The notes below the pieces were generated by a model. That model was not told where the DNA came from. It was given only the letters and a program-made list of their open reading frames with translations, and made no database searches. Positions 22,815 through 26,908 of a DNA stretch of 26,908 nucleotides are shown piece after piece. Source of the DNA: DASSTJ01 sp035707965 (GTDB taxonomy: Bacteria > Actinomycetota > Actinomycetes > Actinomycetales > Angustibacteraceae); NCBI GenBank assembly GCA_035707965.1, contig DASSTJ010000009.1, positions 1-26,908 of the forward strand. The letters are read 5' to 3'. Position numbers and translations under genes: made by a program. Every line of letters starts with the position of its first letter. The stretch's first letter is position 1.

Positions 22815-23251
22815 GCACGGACGACGCGACGGCGGATCGTCCGCGGCTCGACGTGGGCCAGGAGGCGTCCCGCCTGGCCGAGGCGCTGCAGGGATGGTGG
22901 GCGCAGACGTCCAGCACGCCGTCCAGCGACAGCGGCAGCCCGTTCAGGACGGCGTCCCCGGGAGCTGACGACCACGACCCGGCGACCTGCCGGATGTGCC
23001 CGCTCTGCCGGGCGCTCGATGTCGTCCGCGGCATCAGTCCCGAGCTGCTCGAGCAGGTGGCCTCGGCGGCCGAGACCGTCGCGGTGCTGCTGCGGGAGGC
23101 CGCCGGCGACCGGCAGCCGGGCCCCTCGGACGCGCCACCGCCCGCACCGGGTGACGAGAAGGCAGAGGAGGGCCAGGACGGCGACGACCCGCTGGCGGTC
23201 GGCACACCGGTCGTGGTCATCGACGGCGAGCAGGGAGGAGAGCGCGCATGA
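22811..23251 (+). CDS. Uncharacterised CxxCxxC protein (Rv2183c-like)
   Basis: 146 aa. An N-terminal helix (about 15-31) and polar stretch are followed by DPATCRMCPLCRALD with Cys60, Cys63 and Cys66, then a helix (about 72-95) and a long Pro/Asp/Glu-rich tail. Three closely spaced Cys could join His56 (DDHD) in a metal site. GTG 22811 has AGGAG 5 nt upstream and overlaps the ATPase stop; the ROK gene overlaps its own stop. Position matches the short Rv2183c-type protein next to the ArsA-like gene. No function can be given; a disordered acidic tail suggests a partner-binding role. Confidence 0.82.
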   Translation: MSTDDATADRPRLDVGQEASRLAEALQGWWAQTSSTPSSDSGSPFRTASPGADDHDPATCRMCPLCRALDVVRGISPELLEQVASAAETVAVLLREAAGDRQPGPSDAPPPAPGDEKAEEGQDGDDPLAVGTPVVVIDGEQGGERA

Positions 23252-24195
23252 GCCTGACCATCGGTGTCGACATCGGGGGCACGAAGATCGCAGCCGGCGT
23301 CGTCGACGAGGACGGCACCATCCTGACGCGAGCGCGCCGGGAGACTCCCGCGACCGACCCGGACCAGATCGAGGACCAGGTGGCCGAGGTCGTGGCCGAG
23401 CTGCGCGCGCGCCACGACGTCGACGCGGTCGGGGTGGCAGCCGCGGGCTTCGTCGACAGTGCTCGGGGCGTCGTGCTCTTCGCCCCCAACCTGGCGTGGC
23501 GCGACGAGCCCATGATGGGCGACCTGCAGCGGCGCATCGGGCTGCCGGTGCGGCTCGAGAACGACGCCAACGCGGCCACCTGGGGTGAGTTCCGGTTCGG
23601 CGCGGCCCGCGACGTCGACGACATGGTCATGCTCACCGTCGGCACCGGCCTCGGCGGCGGCATCGTCGCCGACGGACGCTTGCTGCGCGGCGCCCACGGC
23701 ATCGGGGGCGAGCTCGGCCACATGCGCATCGTCCCCGAGGGCATCCGGTGCGGGTGCGGCAACCGTGGCTGCTGGGAGCAGTACGCCTCCGGCTCGGTGC
23801 TGACGCGGGAGGCGCGTGAGCTGGTCGCCTCCGGCAGCCTGCACGCCGAGCGGCTGAGCGAGCTCTGCGGAGGCCGGGCCGAGAACCTCCGGGGCGCCAT
23901 GGTGACGCAGGCGGCCCGCGAGGGCGACCCGGCTGCCACCGAGCTGCTCGCCGACCTCGGCCGGTGGCTGGGCGAGGGCATGGCATCCGTCGCGGCGGTG
24001 CTGGACCCCGCGGTGTTCGTGCTGGGCGGCGGCGTCGTCGAGGCCGGCGACCTCCTCGTCGCACCGGCCCGAGCGACGTTGGCGCGCAACCTGCCCGCCC
24101 GAGGTCACCGGCCGGCGGTCGGGGTGGAGGCGGCGACGCTCGGCAACGCGGCCGGCGTGATCGGGGCGGCCGACCTGGCCAGGGCCACGCGGTGA
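23248..24195 (+). CDS. glk: ROK family glucokinase
   Basis: 315 aa, likely ATP-dependent glucokinase of the Streptomyces GlkA type, making glucose 6-phosphate in the cytosol. DIGGTK (8-13) binds ATP phosphate; catalytic Asp106 lies in LENDANAA; GELGHMRIV carries zinc ligand His158; the ROK zinc Cys are 168, 170 and 175 in CGCGNRGC. Lacking an N-terminal helix-turn-helix, it is a kinase and not a ROK repressor. In Streptomyces a glkA gene also sits near this kind of neighbourhood (from memory). The ATG at 23248 has GGAGGAG upstream and overlaps the previous stop. Another sugar as substrate cannot be excluded. Confidence 0.9.
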   Translation: MSLTIGVDIGGTKIAAGVVDEDGTILTRARRETPATDPDQIEDQVAEVVAELRARHDVDAVGVAAAGFVDSARGVVLFAPNLAWRDEPMMGDLQRRIGLPVRLENDANAATWGEFRFGAARDVDDMVMLTVGTGLGGGIVADGRLLRGAHGIGGELGHMRIVPEGIRCGCGNRGCWEQYASGSVLTREARELVASGSLHAERLSELCGGRAENLRGAMVTQAAREGDPAATELLADLGRWLGEGMASVAAVLDPAVFVLGGGVVEAGDLLVAPARATLARNLPARGHRPAVGVEAATLGNAAGVIGAADLARATR

Positions 24196-25247
24196 CGCCC
24201 CGCCCGCGGACCGCCTGGACGACGTCCTCGACCGGCCGTGGGCTGCGGACCCCGGCACGGCTCGCCATCGGCGTCGACATCGGCGGCACGAAGGTCGCGG
24301 CCGGCCTGGTCGACTCCACCGGCCGGGTCGTCCAGCGCGCTCGGCGGGACACCCCGCACCGCAGCACGAGCGCGCAGGTCGTGGAGGACACGATCGCCGA
24401 CGTCGTCGACGAGCTCCGGGGGCACCGCGAGGCGGTGGCGGTCGGGATCGGCGCGGCCGGGTTCGTCGACGCCGACCGCTCGTCGGTGCTCTTCGCGCCG
24501 CACCTGTCGTGGCGGCACGAGCCGCTGCGGGACGCGCTGCGTCGCCGCTTCGGCCTCACGGTCGTCGTCGAGAACGACGCCAACTCCGCGCTCTGGGCGG
24601 AGCACCGGTTCGGCGCGGCGCGAGGCTGGGACGACGTCGTCATGGTGAACCTCGGCACGGGCATCGGTGGCGGACTGCTGATGCGCGGTGAGCTGTTCCG
24701 TGGCGCCTTCGGCATCGCCGGCGAGTTCGGGCACATGCAGGTGGAGCCGGGCGGCCGACGCTGCGAGTGCGGCAACCGTGGCTGCTGGGAGCAGTACGCG
24801 AGCGGCAATGCCCTGGTGCGCGAGGCACGCGAGCTGTGCGCCGCCGGTTCGCCGGTCGCGCACGGGCTGCTCGATCGGGTCGACGGTCACGTGTCGGCGA
24901 TCACCGGTCCGGTCGTGACGGAGGCGGCAACGCAGGGCGACGCGGCCGCGGTCGAGCTGTTCGAGGAGATCGGCCGGTGGCTGGGGATCGGCCTCGCCAA
25001 CCTGGTGGCGGCCTTCGACCCGGCGCTGCTCGTCATCGGCGGCGGCGTCAGCGAGGCGGACGAGCTGCTGCTGTCGCCGGCGCGCGAGGCGTTCCGTCGG
25101 CAGCTGACGGGTCGAGGGTTCCGGCCGGAGGCGAGCATCGTCCGTGCGCAGCTGGGCAACGAGGCGGGGCTGGTAGGTGCCGCCGACCTGGCGCGGGACC
25201 AGGTGCGGCTGTTCCGACGGCACAGCCGCCGTCGGCGTGCGGGCTGA
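24192..25247 (+). CDS. Second ROK family sugar kinase, tandem paralogue
   Basis: 351 aa. It has an extra basic N-terminus of about 25 residues before DIGGTK (29-34), then END with catalytic Asp129, GEFGHMQVE with His181 and zinc Cys 191, 193 and 198. It shares long identical blocks with the upstream kinase, for example the 11 residues CGNRGCWEQYA, and follows it with a GTGA overlap, so a tandem duplication is likely. It could be a second glucokinase, or act on a different hexose or amino sugar. GTG 24192 is the coupled start; GTG or ATG codons further in are not better placed. All catalytic residues are kept. Confidence 0.88.
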   Translation: MTPRPRTAWTTSSTGRGLRTPARLAIGVDIGGTKVAAGLVDSTGRVVQRARRDTPHRSTSAQVVEDTIADVVDELRGHREAVAVGIGAAGFVDADRSSVLFAPHLSWRHEPLRDALRRRFGLTVVVENDANSALWAEHRFGAARGWDDVVMVNLGTGIGGGLLMRGELFRGAFGIAGEFGHMQVEPGGRRCECGNRGCWEQYASGNALVREARELCAAGSPVAHGLLDRVDGHVSAITGPVVTEAATQGDAAAVELFEEIGRWLGIGLANLVAAFDPALLVIGGGVSEADELLLSPAREAFRRQLTGRGFRPEASIVRAQLGNEAGLVGAADLARDQVRLFRRHSRRRRAG

Positions 25248-25249
25248 GC

Positions 25250-26008
25250 GTGGGCGGCGGCGGGGTGCGGCTGCGGGTGGCGACGTACAACGTGCGCGAC
25301 CTCAGGGACGACCGCGACGCCGTGACCGCCGTCCTGCGGTCGCTGCGGTGCGACGTCCTGTGCCTGCAGGAGGTGCCACGCCGCTGGTTCGAGCGGTCCT
25401 CGGTGAGCAGGCTCGCCCGTGAGGCGGCGCTGCGATGGGTGTGCGGTGGCCGCCCTAGCGGAGGCACGGCCGTCTTCGTCAGCCGGCGGGTCGACGTCCT
25501 GGACCACGTGGCGTTCCGGCTGCCGGTTCCCGGCCCGTTCACCCGCACGCGTGGGGCCGCGGCCGTCACGGTCGCGCTCGACGGCGCGAGCCTGACCGCC
25601 GTGAGCGTGCACCTGCCGCTCGACAGCGAGCTCCGCGAGACTCACGCTCGCATCGTCCGTGCGCGGGTGGCCGCGCAACCGACGCCCGCGGCGGACGCGG
25701 GGTGCCTCGTCCTCGCCGGTGACCTCAACGAGCCCCCGGGTGGGCCGGCCTGGGCCGTGCTGGGCGCCGGCCTGAGGGACGTCGGAGCCGGACCGGGTGC
25801 CGCGCCGACGTTCCCAGCCCTCCGGCCGCGCCGCCGCATCGACGCCCTCTTCGTCGGCGACGGCCCCCGGGTGACGGACGTGCGGGTGCCGGGCAGCGCC
25901 GGAGCCGCCACGGCCGCGGACGAGCCGTCGCTGGAGGACCTGCGGTCGGCCAGCGACCACCTTCCGGTCGTGATCGACTTGGTGCTGCCGGTTCCCGGCC
26001 GAGGCTGA
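25250..26008 (+). CDS. Endonuclease/exonuclease/phosphatase (EEP) family protein
   Basis: 252 aa with the DNase I-like fold motifs in order: Asn14 (TYNVRDL), Glu41 (CLQEVP), His121 (SVHLPL), Asp158 and Asn160 (AGDLNEPPG), Asp198 (RIDALF), Asp236-His237 (SDHLPVV). These make up a complete Mg-dependent phosphohydrolase site. Substrate may be DNA, a phospholipid or a phosphorylated small molecule; motifs do not decide. No signal peptide is seen. GTG 25250 is the first start after the ROK stop; GTG 25265 (MRLRVATYN) and GTG 25277 are also possible, none with a clear ribosome site. It is convergent with the TIGR00300 gene, 4 bp apart. Confidence 0.88.
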   Translation: MGGGGVRLRVATYNVRDLRDDRDAVTAVLRSLRCDVLCLQEVPRRWFERSSVSRLAREAALRWVCGGRPSGGTAVFVSRRVDVLDHVAFRLPVPGPFTRTRGAAAVTVALDGASLTAVSVHLPLDSELRETHARIVRARVAAQPTPAADAGCLVLAGDLNEPPGGPAWAVLGAGLRDVGAGPGAAPTFPALRPRRRIDALFVGDGPRVTDVRVPGSAGAATAADEPSLEDLRSASDHLPVVIDLVLPVPGRG

Positions 26009-26012
26009 GCGC

Positions 26013-26908
26013 TCAGCCCGGACGGCGCCAGCTCGGGTTGAGCTCGGTGGCGAGCTGCTCGAGGAACAGGCCGACGTCCGTGACGACTCCTCGGGCCTGC
26101 GACGAGCCGCGGTCGGCGAGCTTGGTGACCGTCGCGGGGTTGATGTCGACGCAGACCAGGGGGATGGACGCCGGTAGCAGGTTGCCGGTGCCGACCGAGT
26201 GGAGCATGGTCGCGACCATGATGGCGAAGCCGACGCCGTCCAGCTGCGCGCGCATCGCGCGCTGACCCTCGATCACGTCGGTGTAGACGTCGGGCAGGGG
26301 ACCGTCGTCCCGCACGGACCCCACCAGCACGAACCTCTTGCCGTGCGTCACGAGCGCGTGCATGACGCCGCTGGTGAGCACCCCCTGCTCGACGGCGTCG
26401 GCGATCGACCCCGCCGCGCGGACGCGGTTGATGGCGCGGATGTGGTGCTCGTGGCCATGCTCCACGCCGCGGCCCTGCGACATGTCCACCCCGAGGGACG
26501 TGCCGTAGAGCGACGCCTCGATGTCGTGGGTGGCGATCGCGTTGCCGCCGAACAGCACGTCGACGTAGCCGGCCTCGACGAGCGCCACCATCGCGGGCGC
26601 CGCGCCGGTGTGGACGACGGCTGGACCGCCGACCCACAGCACCTTCTTGCCGGCGGCCTTGACGTCGCGCATCTCCTGCGCGATCTGCCGCACGAGCAGC
26701 GCCTGCGGCTTCTCGCTGGAGACCTCCGAGTTCATGAACTCGAAGACGCCTGCACCCTCGACGATCTCGGGCTCGGCCCGCTCGACGCGCACACCGCCGG
26801 CGCCGCAGACGATCTGGTCGCCTGCCGTGACCTCGCTCACCGGGATCGTCCGCACGGTGCGGGAGCCCGGCTCACCAGCGACGAGCAGACCGCAGTCCAT
26901 CTCGGGCT
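26013..26908 (-). CDS. TIGR00300 family (LOR/SDH, ornithine cyclodeaminase-like), 5' end missing
   Basis: The visible 297 codons are the C-terminal part of a protein normally about 400 aa; the frame stays open past an internal ATG at 26900 to the window edge. Highly conserved blocks are readable: FEFMNSEVSSEKPQ, WVGGPAVVHTGAAPA, FGGNAIATHDIEASLYGTSLGV, GSVRDDGPLPDV, TMLHSVGTGNLLPA and VCVDINPATVTKLADRGSSQ. Archaeal members and the C-terminal part of cyanobacterial ArgZ/AgrE make proline from ornithine with NAD; whether the actinobacterial form does so is not settled by sequence. Upstream context is not visible. The stop is 4 bp from the convergent EEP gene. Confidence 0.88.
   Translation of the reverse strand, partial: PEMDCGLLVAGEPGSRTVRTIPVSEVTAGDQIVCGAGGVRVERAEPEIVEGAGVFEFMNSEVSSEKPQALLVRQIAQEMRDVKAAGKKVLWVGGPAVVHTGAAPAMVALVEAGYVDVLFGGNAIATHDIEASLYGTSLGVDMSQGRGVEHGHEHHIRAINRVRAAGSIADAVEQGVLTSGVMHALVTHGKRFVLVGSVRDDGPLPDVYTDVIEGQRAMRAQLDGVGFAIMVATMLHSVGTGNLLPASIPLVCVDINPATVTKLADRGSSQARGVVTDVGLFLEQLATELNPSWRRPG

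Noticed and set aside
23248..25247. ROK-type transcription repressors
   Set aside because: Neither protein has an N-terminal helix-turn-helix; the kinase motifs start within the first 10 or 30 residues.

Overview
The window is high-G+C DNA from an actinobacterium. GTG starts are common, many genes are joined by 4-bp ATGA/GTGA overlaps, and several -10 boxes of the TAnnnT type sit directly before start codons, which suggests leaderless genes. The aa3-type oxidase, the bcc-type QcrCAB complex with a diheme cytochrome c, a PimB'-like mannosyltransferase and a FadD15-like ligase point to Actinomycetia. From memory, much of the order (ctaC/ctaD, ctaE-qcrCAB, trpD, DEDDh exonuclease, pimB', fadD15, SRPBCC proteins, ArsA-like ATPase) matches the M. 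tuberculosis Rv2183c-Rv2200c neighbourhood and a Streptomyces region carrying glkA. I cannot fix the genus. No rRNA, tRNA, CRISPR array, prophage or insertion sequence was seen.

Layout. (1) 1-2704 (+): ctaC (5' end missing), ctaD, ctaF. (2) 2864-4081 (+): a lipoprotein L,D-transpeptidase behind a strong stem-loop. (3) 4082-4441: a gene-free convergent gap with a large imperfect inverted repeat and a perfect 15-bp terminator-like hairpin. (4) 4442-8853 (-): ctaE, qcrC, qcrA, qcrB. With region 1 this encodes the bcc-aa3 respiratory supercomplex, split over two convergent transcription units. (5) 9095-10577 (+): an atypical stand-alone receiver protein and trpD. (6) 10591-12733 (-): a stand-alone Lrp/AsnC ligand-binding domain and a DEDDh exonuclease/GIY-YIG fusion. 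(7) 12923-17098 (+): a tiny CxxC protein, two membrane-associated HExxH metallopeptidases and a PimB'-like mannosyltransferase. (8) 17045-20139 (-): a polytopic GT-C-like membrane protein and a FadD15-like acyl-CoA synthetase. (9) 20229-25247 (+): two SRPBCC proteins, a membrane-anchored zinc-ribbon protein, an ArsA-like ATPase, a CxxCxxC protein and two tandem ROK sugar kinases. (10) 25250-26008 (+): an EEP-fold phosphohydrolase. (11) 26013-26908 (-): the C-terminal part of a TIGR00300 (LOR/SDH, ornithine-cyclodeaminase-like) protein, cut by the window edge.

How the genes work together. Regions 1 and 4 carry electrons from menaquinol through the Rieske/cytochrome b/cytochrome cc complex to O2. 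Regions 2, 7 and 8 suggest work on the cell envelope: peptidoglycan cross-links, phosphatidylinositol mannosides and lipid activation. Region 9 is a tightly packed string whose shared role is not known; only glucose phosphorylation is reasonably assignable. Most of the window is conserved housekeeping. The less explained parts are the regulatory palindromes before ctaE and fadD, the ldt leader hairpin, the 4132-4211 inverted repeat, the His-for-Lys receiver, and the ArsA/SRPBCC/CxxC/ROK string.
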